Shown: positions 26,512 through 38,400, counted from the first letter of the stretch. The stretch: 64,000 bases of DNA from Imbricaverruca yamaguchii (GCA_034440575.1 JAOTOL010001321.1:434001-498000); one strand, 5' to 3'. Notes: generated by a model from the sequence alone, not told the origin. A program made the numbers and translations.

Positions 26512-27026
26512 ACACGTGGTGTGTCGTGACTGTCACGTACCGAGTCGTGACGATGCGTGTTGTGTCGTGATGCCACGTGGTGTGTTGTGACCGTCACGAG
26601 CTGTGTTGTGACCGTCACGCGATGTGATATGACTGTCATATTCTGTGTTGCGAGTGCCACGATATGTGCTGTGTCCATCACGTGCTATGCCATGACTGTC
26701 ATCTGCTGTTTTGCAGCTGTCACCAGCTGTGTTGTAACCGTCACGTGCTGTGTTCACTGTAACGTGCTTTGCTGTGACTGTCACAAGCTGTGTTGTGACC
26801 ATCACGTGCCGTGTTGTGACTGTCACGTTCAGTGTTGTGACTATCGTGTGTTGTGTTTGGCTGTCACGTGTTGTGTCGTATCTGTCACGTGCCGTGTTGT
26901 GATTGTCACGAGCTGTATTGTGAGTACCATGAGCTGTGTTGTGACTTTCACCTGTTGTGTTGTAGTTGTTACGTGCCGTGTTGTGACGGTCACGTGCTGT
27001 GTTGTGACTGTCACATCCTGTGTTTC
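26512..27026 (+). repeat. 21-bp minisatellite abutting the start-codon exon, about 24 copies
   Basis: The unit is TGTGTTGTGACYGTCACGTG plus one base. Many units contain the palindrome GTGAC-N-GTCAC, and several contain CACGTG. Divergence between units is moderate. The last units run straight into the splice acceptor at 27027-27028, so the polypyrimidine tract (CATCCTGTGTTTCAG) is itself a modified repeat unit. Long open frames through the array are by-products. Confidence 0.9.
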
Positions 27027-27028
27027 AG

Positions 27029-27119
27029 TTGCTCCGCTGTTGCCCGATATCGCCCAATGGTGGCCGCCTCTCGCTCCAGGAGACGTAGTCGTCAGCAACA
27101 GCGGCCAGCCAAGGCAACC
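27029..27119 (+). other. RhoGAP100F: 5' UTR segment of the start-codon exon, with splice acceptor
   Basis: The acceptor CCTGTGTTTCAG ends at 27028. The 91 bases that follow contain no stop in the frame of the 27120 ATG. An in-frame ATG at 27057 would add 21 residues, rich in Arg and Gln (VAASRSRRRSRQQQ...). I prefer 27120 because MLCCGRKK is the start I know for the family and its context has A at -3, whereas the 27057 ATG has C at -3. Confidence 0.6.
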
Positions 27120-27143
27120 ATGCTCTGCTGCGGGCGCAAAAAG
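27120..27143 (+). CDS. RhoGAP100F: syd-1/RhoGAP100F coding exon 1 (start, 8 codons)
   Basis: The exon encodes MLCCGRKK and ends at AAG before the donor GTCAGG (27144). It is far too short to find by length; I recognised it because arthropod RhoGAP100F/syd-1 proteins begin with this Cys-Cys motif. Two adjacent cysteines followed by basic residues near the N terminus could be a palmitoylation site for membrane association; that is inference. The phase 0 end fits the phase 0 start of the next exon at 46902. The donor is weaker than consensus (C at +3), and it lies immediately downstream of the 21-bp array that ends at this exon's acceptor. An unspliced reading would continue to a stop at 27311, which I consider less likely. 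Confidence 0.85.
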
Positions 27144-28131
27144 GTCAGGATCTCGTCTCGGCTGCTGGTGGATGGTGTGGCGCACTGGTGGCGGTCTCCT
27201 TTAGTCCTAGCCAGTTCATTTGCCAACCGAAACACGCAAATGCGTATCTTTTCGCTTTTCTTGACATGGGTCCACATGATGCTTCAGAATGTCATTACTA
27301 ATGATGGTTGACCCTCGCCCATGCGCGACATATTTTATTTGGGGTTTTATTTTTGCGACCGTAGCCAAGTACCAGCAGGCCTGTTCAGGAAAGTCATGTT
27401 AACCGGAAGTGTTTTTTCCCGGTCAAATAACTTACGCTAAGGGCTCAAGCAAAGGGAATAATTCATGCTAATAGCATGCTTGGGTCCGAGACATTTACGG
27501 AGAAATGTCTCATGTACAATGTACATCCAGCGCAATGCTCGCAGCAGTTTTTGGTGCTCAGAAGGTCATTCACACACATCAATAATGTCGGCCACTGTAA
27601 AACCAGACAGGAGGATCCTGCGGATTGTGAGAAGAAAAAAACACCCACGCACTGTGCCAAAATGTGTGCAAGTAAAACCCAGGCGGCCTACATGTGCTGT
27701 ATTGGTTTGGTGGAATTTGTATATGTAACGAGTTCTGAAATATCTGGAAATCGCTTCCAGAACTGTCGCCATGACTAGCTGAATTCGATTGCTCACGGCG
27801 TGAAGCTGCATTTGGACTATATTGGTTCAGCATAAGGAACAGTTCAGCAGGATATCTTCATTGGTATGAGGCGTACGGCAATTGATGCAATCGGAAGCTG
27901 GTCTATCTGTTATCAAATGGCAATTAGTAATATATGTGACCTAATCGGAGGGGTGTTAGAACTACCTGATGTAGCCTGTTTCACTGTATGCCATGGTCGG
28001 AGTGAGGATTTAATGATAAATAGGTGACGATGTGGTTTCTACTCCCATCGCTTCTGTAGATAGATCCAGTAACAAGAGCGAAGAAGGGCAGTATGGAATA
28101 TGGAATGAATGAAATATGTTTAAATGAAGGC
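27144..28131. other. Intron 2 start, nothing recognised
   Basis: Intronic DNA between coding exon 1 and the LINE relic, without recognisable elements. Confidence 0.5.
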
Positions 28132-29690
28132 TTATTTAGTCAGAGCACCATCTGTTCCATTACCGGTCAGCCGAGCATGCTTTGGGACATACATAATTTG
28201 TTTGTTTTTGTTTTTGCTTTCCGGCATACTCAGCCATAGGTATTGAATATGTGCAGTCATTGGGTGACATGTACTGCGATGTTTCCATATCACATGAAGG
28301 TCTGATTGAGAATCGCAGCACATCGCTGCTCGGGAAATCTTATGGTGTGCTGTATATTGTAAGCATCGGTATATTGTACATACTTCCGATGAGAAAACAG
28401 TCATTATATCTGGGAACCGTCGGTGCTGCGCCATATCTGCCACGGCAAATGCTGTACCAGTGTTGCCGTCTGGACGTGATCCATCTGTGAAGAAGAAGGC
28501 GAACGAAGCATGCGTGTCATAAAATTCGTGAAGTAGATTTCGTACGCCAGAAGTGCTGAACTGAGATTTCGGAATCGTAAATAGGGAATGTACAATTGGC
28601 AGCACAGTAATACAAAATGGGAAGTAACTAGGAAGAGATGTCATGTTAATTGTATGAGCTTTGTGTGTTTGAAGCAAGTTTCATAGCGGCTTTGAATTGT
28701 ACGGAATGGTCGTCCTTGGCCACGGGAGGTCATAAATAAGATGGAGTATGACACATGTTTCAGCTATAATCTAACTCTTATTGCATGCCTGAAACCGCTG
28801 AATGATCGACAATGCTGGACTCTAGGAATATGCGTTTCAATCTGAAGATCAATTGCAGCGAATAAACACAAGGCACGTAATTGCACGATTGGCTTCGTTT
28901 TGAACAGCCAGGTGGTGCACAAGTTAAAGAGATAGATCAGCAAAAAAAAAACGTGTTAATTGCAAATGGGTCTGATCAGTGATGCATGCATATTTCATGT
29001 TCTTTTGAGACATACACTATATTCTGTCCCGGATGTTGCCCACAGGATATTCAGTCGGCATAAGCATTTCGTTCGGGTATACTCTGCTTGTGCAGTGAAA
29101 AGTAATCCACTTTAAAGTGTAATGCCTAGCTTTTTCAATTCAGAAGCAACTGGTATATGTATATCGTCAAGACACAGTGGAATAGCTAGGGTAATGCGAG
29201 TATATCGGTTGACAAAGTTCACTGTAGCAGATTTCCACAGAGAAAGGAAAAGACCCAAAGTCTTGCACCAAGTGTTTACTTGGGATAGGCCACGCTTCAT
29301 CAAGGAATTTTCCATATTACCTTCCTTGTGGTGTTCCAGAGGACTAAATCATTGGCACATAATGAATGCTTCGATTTGTTGTTATACAGTAACCAATTAT
29401 ATAAATGAAAATGAGACGTTCAGAAATAGCGTAGGTGAAAAACCCTGTCCTGTAGGAGGACCTGCTCTTGCTCAGTTTCACGACAATTTATGTTGCTACA
29501 TCGCACAGAACAAAGCGATGGTTTAAAAAATTGATATCAAGAAAGTTATCTAACCACGAATACCAGTCTGGTGTATTTTCATGAGGACAGATATGTTTTC
29601 TATATCAAACTCTGGTTTGACATCCAACAACACATTGTTGCACGTATTCTCTGAAGCCCATTTCCATACAGTTTATTACACGCATTAGGT
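28132..29690 (-). mobile_element. Decayed I-like LINE: reverse transcriptase end plus RNase H
   Basis: The minus strand reads, in broken frames, GPPTGQGFSPTLF (the equivalent of the RT motif GVPQGSVLSPTLF, near 29460-29420). It then reads VNTWCKTLGLFLSLWKS and ELKKLGITL (29275-29112, the RT thumb side). After this comes an RNase H-like frame at 28677-28132 with FFTDGSRPDGNTG, SSEVCTIYRCL, DSQSDLHVI and VPKHARLTGNGTDGALTK, matching the DGS, E, D and final H/D blocks of RNase HI. The order RT then RNase H fits I-clade and related non-LTR elements. The catalytic YADD box is not intact and several stops and frameshifts are present. It lies inside the 19.8-kb intron, antisense to the host gene. 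Confidence 0.8.
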
Positions 29691-30539
29691 TCTTTGCTGT
29701 GCTGCTGTTCACACGGAATGGAAGTTATCACGGTGAGCGAGACATATTAACACCTACCAAGCGGATGGGGATCGCGTCCACCCTATCCCTAGCTTTTAAA
29801 AGTGGAAGTGCTAACGAGGTGAAACAAACAGCTGGGGTGTTGCGCGTGACGCTATCTTGTGATTGGTACCCGGCTTCTATGCTCAGAGTTCCTGAATAAG
29901 CTTTCAGTTCAGTTCAAAGGGTATTTGTTCGCAAAAAGCAAAAACTTCTCGCTCGAGTTTTGCTATAGTAAGCAGTTGTATCTGGTCAGGCCATTGACAA
30001 GGGGAAATCGGTGATCGGACTAGAGCGACTACACTCGAGTAACAAGAACGACTTGTATAGGAGTGGCCGAAGTGACAGGAAATATCTGAGTTATAGGAGC
30101 AGCTGGAGTGGCAGGATTTACTGGAGTAGCTGAAGCATATGAGTGACTGGAGTGACTGGATCTAAAGGAATGAATATAATAGTGGTAGTGGCAGCGGCGG
30201 TAGGAGCGACTGGAGTGAAAAGGGCCACAGTGAGATATCTGGAGTAATATAGGAGTGGCTGGAGTGATTTCAGCGTGGAGAAGAGGCCTGGAGGCGATGA
30301 TAAGGTGCGGTGGATGTCATGCCGGGTGACCAGAGAGTGGACTTCGGAGACCAGAGAGACCAGAGACCGGGCGCCAGAGACCAGATAGACTAGAGACCGG
30401 GCGTGGCGAGAGTTCACCAGCCTGCCTCTCGTTATTTCCGAGCACAGGACGTCCTCATTTCCGTTGGTGGTCTCATCAACTTCCGCAGGTTTATCAGGGC
30501 GTGTGGTGTGGTAGCTTCACTGTGACCGAGTAACAGTTC
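29691..30539. other. Intronic stretch with a degenerate GGAGTGACTGGAGT-type repeat
   Basis: From about 30060 to 30420 the motifs GGAGTGRCTGGAGTG and later CCAGAGACCGGGCG recur loosely, an old decayed array. Nothing else recognised. Confidence 0.5.
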
Positions 30540-30795
30540 GGTCGTCACCCAGTGTTAGCTCCGTTGTAACCCAGTGTTAGCTCCGTTGTCACCCAGTGTT
30601 ACTCCCACGGTGTCCAGTGTTAGTCCCACGGTGTCCCAGTGTTAGTCCCACAGCGGCTCAGTGTTAGTCCTACCGTGGATCAGTGTTACTACCACCGTGG
30701 CTCAGTGCCAGTCCCACCGTGGCTCAGTGTTAGTCCCACCGTGGCTCAGTGTTAGTCCCACCGCGATTAAGTGCTGGCTCTACCGTGACATGGCC
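30540..30795 (+). repeat. 22-bp minisatellite, about 12 copies
   Basis: The unit is close to CAGTGTTAGTCCCACCGTGG plus two bases, more diverged at the left, where GTTGTCACC replaces CACCGTGG. No coding meaning. Confidence 0.85.
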
Positions 30796-31371
30796 GCATG
30801 CCAGCTCCACACTGAGCAGACTAACTATGTCTTGCGTCAGTCATTCGGCACCCCCCATTGAGCATATTGTGGTACAGTTTTGGGTTGGGATTTGAAGTTG
30901 AATTGTGTGGTATGAAGATATTGATGTTGATAACCAGCCAAACACAGTAGTTGGAGCGCTCAGGTTTGTGCAGAGGCTATCATAGTAATACCTTTACGTT
31001 GGAGGCCCGCTCCTGTGGACAAACCCGGTCTGAAATGTCTTACGTTCTCTTTCAAGTTTAGAGCTTGTGATGGGACATCAGCTTGTGATGCTAATGCTAC
31101 TACTTTGTGTGACATCTGGATCTACTAGGTGGGACGTGGTTCGTTTGGTCGAGTTGGTTTGATGAAGGGTGTCGTTTGTATGTGCCATCGCAGGAAGTCA
31201 GCCCCCCTCAACCGAACCGCCCTCGTAGACCGGCAACAACGCAAAGCACACCTTTCCGTCCGAGAGTTTGTCCATTTGGTGTTGGTCTCCCGATTAGTGT
31301 GAGCTGTTGGATCGTTGTCGGTCCCCATGACAACTGATCCGATCCGTGGGTGGCGGGCGTGCCTGCGGTCA
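30796..31371. other. Intronic stretch, nothing recognised
   Basis: Unique-looking DNA between two arrays. Confidence 0.5.
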
Positions 31372-32900
31372 CCTCGGCACGTCCGGCAAACAGTGCGGGC
31401 GCAGGTGGTCATCGCCGCACCGGCTCCTCGTCTGGCAAACAGTGCAGGCGCAGGTGGTCATCGCCGCACCGGCTCCTCGTCTGGCAAACAGTGCAGGCGC
31501 AGGTGGTCATCGCCGCACCGGCTCCTCCTCTGAAAAAAAGTAGGGGCGGGGGGTGGTCATCCCACGGTCCTCGTCTGGAAACAGTGCAGGCGCAGGTGGT
31601 CACCGCCGCACCGGCTCCTCGTCGGAAAGAGTGCGGGCGCAGGTGGTCATCGCCGCACCGGCTCCTCGTCTGGGAAAGCGTGCGGGCGCAGGTGGTCATC
31701 GCCGCACCGGCTCCTCGTCTGGCAAACAGTGCAGGCGCAGGTGGTCATCGCCGCACCGGCTCCTCGTCTGGGAAACAGTGCAGGCGCAGGTGGTCATCGC
31801 CGCACCGGCTCCTCGTCTGGGAAACAGTGCAGGCGCAGGTGGTCATCGCCGTACACCGGCTCCTCGTCTGGCAAACAGTGCAGGCGCAGGTGGTCATCGC
31901 CGCACCGGCTCCTCGTCTGGGAAACAGTGCAGGCGCAGGTGGTCGCCGCCGCACCGGTCCTCGTCTGGAAAGAGTGCGGGCGCAGGTGGTCATCGCCGCA
32001 CCGGCTCCTCGTCTGGGAAAGCGTGCGGGGACCGGCCTCGTCTGGGAAACAGTGCAGGCGCAGGTGGTCATCGCCGCACCGGCTCCTCGTCTGGGAAACA
32101 GTGCAGGCGCAGGTGGTCATCGCCGCACCGGCTCCTCGTCTGGCAAACAGTGCAGGCGCAGGTGGTCATCGCCGCACCGGCTCCTCGTCTGGGAAACAGT
32201 GCAGGCGCAGGTGGTCATCGCCGCACCGGCTCCTCGTCTGGGAAAGCGTGCGGGCGCAGGTGGTCATCGCCGCACCGGCTCCTCGTCTGGCAAACAGTGC
32301 AGGCGCAGGTGGTCATCGCCGCACCGGCTCCTCGTCTGGAAACAGTGCAGGCGCAGGTGGTCTCGCGCACCGGCTCCTCGTCTGGGAAACAGTGCAGGCG
32401 CAGGTGGTCATCGCCGCACCGGCTCCTCGTCTGGGAAAGAGTGCGGGCGCAGGTGGTCATCGCCGCACCGGCTCCTCGTCTGGAAAAGTGCAGGCGCAGG
32501 TGGTCATCGCCGCACCGGCTCCTCGTCTGGAAACAGTGCAGGCGCAGGTGGTCATCGCCGCACCGGCTCCTCGTCTGGGAAAGCAGTGCAGGCGCAGGTG
32601 GTCATCGCCGCACCGGCTCCTCGTCTGGGAAAGTGCAGGCGCAGGTGGTCATCGCCGCACCGGCTCTTTGGAACAGTGCAGGCGCAGGTGGTCTCTCGTC
32701 TGGAAACAGTGCAGGCGCAGGTGGTGATCGCCGTACACCGGCTCCTCGTCTGGCAAACAGTGCAGGCGCAGGTGGTCATCGCCGCACCGGCTCCTCGTCT
32801 GGGAAAGCGTGCGGGCGTAGGCGGTCAGTGCCGTACCGGGGCTCCTCGTCTGGCAGAGTACGGGCGCAGGCAGGCATTGCTACAGCGGCTCTTCCCAGCC
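31372..32900 (+). repeat. 49-bp GC-rich minisatellite, about 30 copies
   Basis: The unit joins CAGGCGCAGGTGGTCATCGC, CGCACCGGCTCCTCGTCTGG and GAAACAGTG. Units are nearly identical, with small deletions (for example 32355, 32490, 32680) that shift the phase. All plus frames stay open for hundreds of codons because 49 is not a multiple of 3 and the unit has no stop. This explains open frames of up to 522 codons, which are not genes. The right edge decays near 32900. Confidence 0.95.
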
Positions 32901-33289
32901 GACGACCATCCACAATAAAGTCACAAAGTCATAAAGCCATAAAGTCATTCAGTGTTCAGACTTAATAAGAGCCACAGGGGCCCATCCGGGTTCAGCCTGA
33001 AAGGGAAGCTACCATAAACCTGGGAAAAAGGATACTCAACATCCTAACAAATATTGTATCCTGAACTCCAGAAAATCTATCTACCAACATCCTACCAGCC
33101 TCTCCACCTACTAACATAAATATTACCTCACCAACCTTCAATTAGAACAAAAAAGAATGTCCAACCTAAAAACATTGTCCACCCTAGCTTTAACTACATC
33201 CAACGAGTAACCCCCCCCCCACGATATCAGCAGAGAGCCTATTGCACACTTGGAGTGAAGTAGAGGGGACGATGGAGTGACTTGGCGAC
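32901..33289. other. Intronic stretch, nothing recognised
   Basis: AT-richer DNA between the 49-bp array and the next GC-rich island. Confidence 0.5.
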
Positions 33290-33600
33290 GTGCCAGCCGG
33301 TAATTCTCTCGTCATCGAGAGCGCATGGCCAGCTGTAATTGCCGCTGTCTTGGCACCATCGGCCGCCGACGTCGGCGGTATTTATTGGACGGCCGACCCA
33401 CGAGTCGGCGGGCCGGCGGGGCGGTCGGCGGCGGCCACGTGTTCCGCTGTCGGCGGCGACGGCAGGTCGACTCGAGTGTGCGGGCCGTAGATCACGCGTC
33501 GGTCCAATCTCGCCGATGCAGCCGGGCCGCCTCCCCGCACACGGTGGCGCGCCGTGTGACACTAGGTAGCCTAGCCGGTGCGGAGCTGCAGCACCTGACT
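33290..33600. other. GC-rich island inside intron 2
   Basis: CpG-dense compared with its surroundings (many CGGCGG and GCCGCC motifs). It is followed at 33681 by a 21-bp array. There is no clear start or splice pair for an exon. It could be an alternative promoter or an unmethylated GC-rich insertion. Confidence 0.5.
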
Positions 33601-33680
33601 ACCTGCCTCTCGTGGGGACTATGCTGAGTCCACACAAGAGCCTGGCGCCACCAAAGTCCACCTGCCTGCGTGTCAGTGGC

Positions 33681-34050
33681 ATGGTGACGCCTGGTGATGA
33701 CATGGTGACGCTTGGTGGTTACATGGTGACGCCTGGTGGTCACATAGTGACGCCTGATGGTCACATGGTGATGCCTGGTGGTCACATGGTGACGCTTGGC
33801 GGTTACATGGTGACGCCTGGTGGTCACATGGTGACGCTTTGTGGTTATATGGCGATGCCTGGTGGTCACATGGCGACGCCTGGTGGTCACATGGCGACGC
33901 CTGGTGGTCACATGGCGACGCCTGGTGGTCACATGGTGACGCCTGGTGGTCACATGGTGACGCTTTGTGGTTATATGGCGACGACTGGTGGTCACATTGT
34001 GATGCCTGGTGGTCACATGGCGACGCCTGGTGGTCACATGGTGATGCCTT
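33681..34050 (+). repeat. 21-bp minisatellite, about 18 copies
   Basis: The unit is ATGGTGACGCCTGGTGGTCA plus C. Variants replace CCTGGTGGTCAC with TTTGTGGTTAT or TTGGCGGTTAC at intervals, giving a mild higher-order pattern. GTCAC-ATG-GTGAC inverted repeats form across unit junctions. Frames are open on both strands because 21 is a multiple of 3. Confidence 0.95.
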
Positions 34051-35208
34051 TGGTTTCCTCTTCGGCCTCCAATGCCGGTCTCAGCATTCATATGCATTTA
34101 AATATAGCAGGTATAATTATCAGCATTGAAATATTGCACTCGGTGAGCTATATTTGAAAATCGACGGAACACTATCACATTATGTCCAGTCATACTATTA
34201 ACGTGGAAACTGCCGTGGTATATCAGGTGTTTTTATTGAGGTTGACACTACGTGCGATATGTCCGGTTTCAATATTGACATGTACACCACACAGTGATGC
34301 GCCTCACAGGGACGACCACCTGCGTCGTGGTAGTGGTGCACTTAATGCGACGGTGTAATTACAGTGCACTTTGTACAGTACACCAAAGTGCACTTTGGTG
34401 CGAGCAGGAGGTGCGCGGGTGTAAAAGGTGAGAACGAGCAAGTGTCGTGCTTATGTTGAGGGACGGGGGTCTGTAGACTTCGAAGGCACCCTGGTTATCT
34501 AGCTTACCAGGTCCTCTGTCGTCAAGAGGCCACTTCCCGGTCCGGATGTGTCCGGTAGTGTTCTGGAGTGTGCGGATGGCGAGGTTGTGATGGGTGTGCT
34601 GTGGATGTTACGCATCGTGTGATTTATTGGTGTGCTGATATTGTTTATCGCCCCAATCAGAAACGCCACTGATACAATTTGTCGCGTGTGTAGGGGCGCT
34701 CCTATGTTCTCGGTGAGTTATCCGTTCACCGCCCGGTGGTCAGAGGAACCCACAGGCTCCCCGTCGTCCCGGCAACAGAGCAAGAGCTTCGCTGGAAGTG
34801 TGTCTGTGCTGGCGCTTATGCTGTGTTCTGTGCGAGCAGCACTGTTCAGTAATAAGATGAGGGTGCAAGTGCGTGTGTTGATGCGACATGTGGTGCTGCA
34901 AAAGAGTGTAGAGGTGAGCGAGTGTGATGGTGAGAAAACGCAGCAGTACACGGCCCCGGTAGCGGAAAATTGGTTAAGGAGAGCCCGGTAAGATCGAACT
35001 GAGGAGCAGAACAGACGAAGAGAAGACAAAGAAATCACAGAGTCGGTACTTGACGAGAAAGCTAAGACGAACAGAGGAAGGACAGTGCAGAAGGCTACAT
35101 AATTATAAATTGACCGGATCGGTGAAGGTCGGCACGGGTGGAGGGGGAGGTGGAAGAACCGACGGACTCACCTCAAGAGTGAAGAGGAGCCGTGCGGTGC
35201 GAATCTAT
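34051..35208. other. Intronic stretch containing a perfect 20-bp palindrome
   Basis: 34381-34400 reads CACCAAAGTGCACTTTGGTG, identical to its reverse complement, next to a second GTGCACTTTG copy at 34362. No gene recognised elsewhere in the stretch. Confidence 0.6.
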
Positions 35209-35406
<198 letters not shown>

Positions 35407-38400
35407 GGTAAGTAGCATATAGCAGACTAGTCGGGATACTTCTGGAAGCCGTAGAATGATTGAGAGCAGAGAATCAGCAGCAGACAGACCCGGAAGACGG
35501 AGGTTGGCAGACAAAAACAATATATGAAGCAAGAGAGTAGGGCAACCTTGCCCTAAAGCCAAAGCTTGCACGGGAGCAGAGCAAATCAGTCCTGGTGATC
35601 TTAGCCGGAGCAGCTGATGTGGTCTTGATCCTGTACTTTCGCCAACTCAACTTATATTGGATAGGCATCACCCGTTGCTATAGCAACCGCCACGCAGCAA
35701 CATGGACGTGGCAGACTGATGGCTGTAATTGCTGCAGAGTGGCTGAGCCGTCCGCCGCAGACATTGGTGTTGGGGCGTCTCCGACTGACAAAGCTAACCT
35801 AATATCTCCCATTTTGGCACTTCTGCCAAATCAGCAACCATTGGTTGATCAGTTGTGCCTGAGGAGCGCGACTGTCGCAACATCGGACGTCTGAAACGAA
35901 AGGCAGTGACCAGTCGGAAAAGGCAACATAGTGCAGTATTGGACAACTGACATTAAGCGACAAATGGAGGGCATTTTCATCCGGGCTCACCTTTTGAGCT
36001 TAGCATGATGTATTATGCTTAAGCTGCCATATTTTAACCACAACTCCAACCACTTTGAGATATTAACCACAGCACCACACGTGATATCCGGATGGCAACA
36101 GTGTCAGACGCTGCGACGCAATCAGGATCCCGAGATCCATAGCAAAGCAAAAGCACGGCTGCTGAATCCCGGACTTTGTACCAAAATATCCAGTTTTCTA
36201 GCAGGCACAGCGTCCGATGGTAAAGCCACGAATAACAGTAAACCGATCGGAAACTCTCGGGCTGCACTTTGATGTTTGCGACCACCGACCGATACTAGTG
36301 GCATCTATCGGACGATCGGAGAACGAATCCTGGATAGGAAATGCGAAGGACACCTCATCGGAAGAGCTTGACCGGATTGGGATAGCTGTATAGGCCTTCT
36401 GCCACGCGTCGTTTGAGAAAAAACTGCGCCTTCGGCACCAGCCGGGGACGCATACTCCAGTCGTCGCCATCCCTTCGGCCTCCGTATAGAATCATGAAGC
36501 TCGTGACGAACTAACCGGTACCGACTAACTGAAGGAAGCAGAGTATCAGGAGAGCCGGTAGAAAGCAAGGGAGATCACCTGCTCCTCCCCATCCAACCGT
36601 ATATGTTTGGGACTCATCTGGGGCAAGCCAATTCCATTCCGATACAGTTCCATTGAAATCCAACTCCAAATCAAATTCCATTGAAAATTTAATTGAATTG
36701 AATTGATTTATTGAAAAATCTTACTTGACAAACGAGGGGACCCTGAGCAGCAATAGGAGCACATGATGAACATTGATTAGGCCGAAGAGCTCCGCAACTG
36801 CCAGTGGAGGGCCAGAGCAGCTTCTAAGGCACTGCCAGAGGCCTCCTGTATGACCCACTTGCAGCTGCCACGTCTCCCATGTTAACCCTCGCACGGCTGG
36901 GTGGGTGGATAAATTCCCTCCCCCATGAGTTTCGTACGGTAGCCAAAAACGGTTTGAAAAGGGCCTTTTCCGACAAGCTGGAGGGCCCTTTTCAAACGCT
37001 TTGACCCTGTCCATCAGGTCAGGGATCCTTCCTCGGCTTGGGCTCCGCCGACAGCCAGGTCCGGCCGAGTTAGAAGCTCAGTCTATGAAAAGCTTGAAAT
37101 ATGACAAAGGTTGCATTCTACAAGCGAGGATTTGAAACAAAAACGCTATTTTTATTTGCGATATGACAGGTAAAAATGTCTTACCATCCTATCAATAAAA
37201 ATGGAAGTTTTTAGGGGCATCAAGGTCATCGAAAATCACATGACCTGAGGTCATTGAAAAACTTGTTCATCATTTATCACATATAAAAACATTGTCGGAA
37301 TTAGATTCGTTTGGCCTTTTCGAATAAAAAATTGTTTGGATATTTATATTTTGAATTATATTTAATATAGTCATCGGTCACCGAACACATAACCATGCAT
37401 AGTGACATTCCAGAAATGCCCGGGCTCTAGCTCTTGAATCGTTGACCTGGTCGAATAAAAATTATAGCAGGTGGATTCCGGGCATAGGATAACCCTACAC
37501 AATAATTTTGGTCCAGCTCTGAGAGATGAGGGTGCCGGGCCCTTGTCGATCTGTTGTCGATCGATGTCCCACCTCATCTAAGTAAGAGATGGAATGCGAA
37601 ATTATGAGGTGGCATTTGCAACAGGAAATGGTAGTTTTCATACCTACATGGCATACAAGCACGTGCCATATCATAAATGTCATACAATAGCATGTGATGT
37701 GATATGATGGACCAGCTAGCGTGCAATTATGAAAAAATACCAAAGATAGGTATGATGAGCATGTGCTTAAAACAGGTGATACATGGTTGCATCTCACATG
37801 GCAAAAATGCAAATATCTAATCACTTAGAAACAAAATCAACACAGACAGCAAGAAACGTGCACTGTGTATAAGGGTAGCATTTAATATGTGTACCCTTTA
37901 CTTACTTTTCTTACTAAATCATCATGACAAACCTCCATGAGTTTTGAATACATGGCAGATATCACCGACCGAAAACTAGTAATCTTTCGAAATATCAAGC
38001 CATATACCTTAGCTAAATATTTCAATATTTTGTATCAGAAAATTCCTCTTTCGGATTCCTCCCCAACCTCAAATCTGGCATCCTTCAGCCAAAACCATTA
38101 GTTTCAGAGCTGCAAATGAAGGTGAAAATAGGTACATTTACGGCGCCCCCTTTCGCCAATGTTTCACGCCAAACAAAAGCTCAGACAGACTAAATACCAT
38201 TGATTCAGATTTTCTCGTGAGTTAGAGTAAATAACTGGACAATGCAATGGGGGGGGGGGGTGATACTTGCCTCACTGGATACAAAACGCATAAGTTACTT
38301 CCAAAAACACACAACGCTCAATAAACGTAGTATACCACGCCATGCGTTTCAATGTCCCCTGAAGCAAAGTAATGGAGGTTGAGATGTTTTAAAATAATTA

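Noticed and set aside
31350..32965. Plus-strand open frames of 332-522 codons
   Set aside because: They are the 49-bp array read in three frames. The unit has no stop and the same peptide recurs shifted in each frame. There is no start context or splice logic.
33492..34157. VTTRRHH / MVTPGGH repeat proteins
   Set aside because: 21-bp array artefact on both strands.
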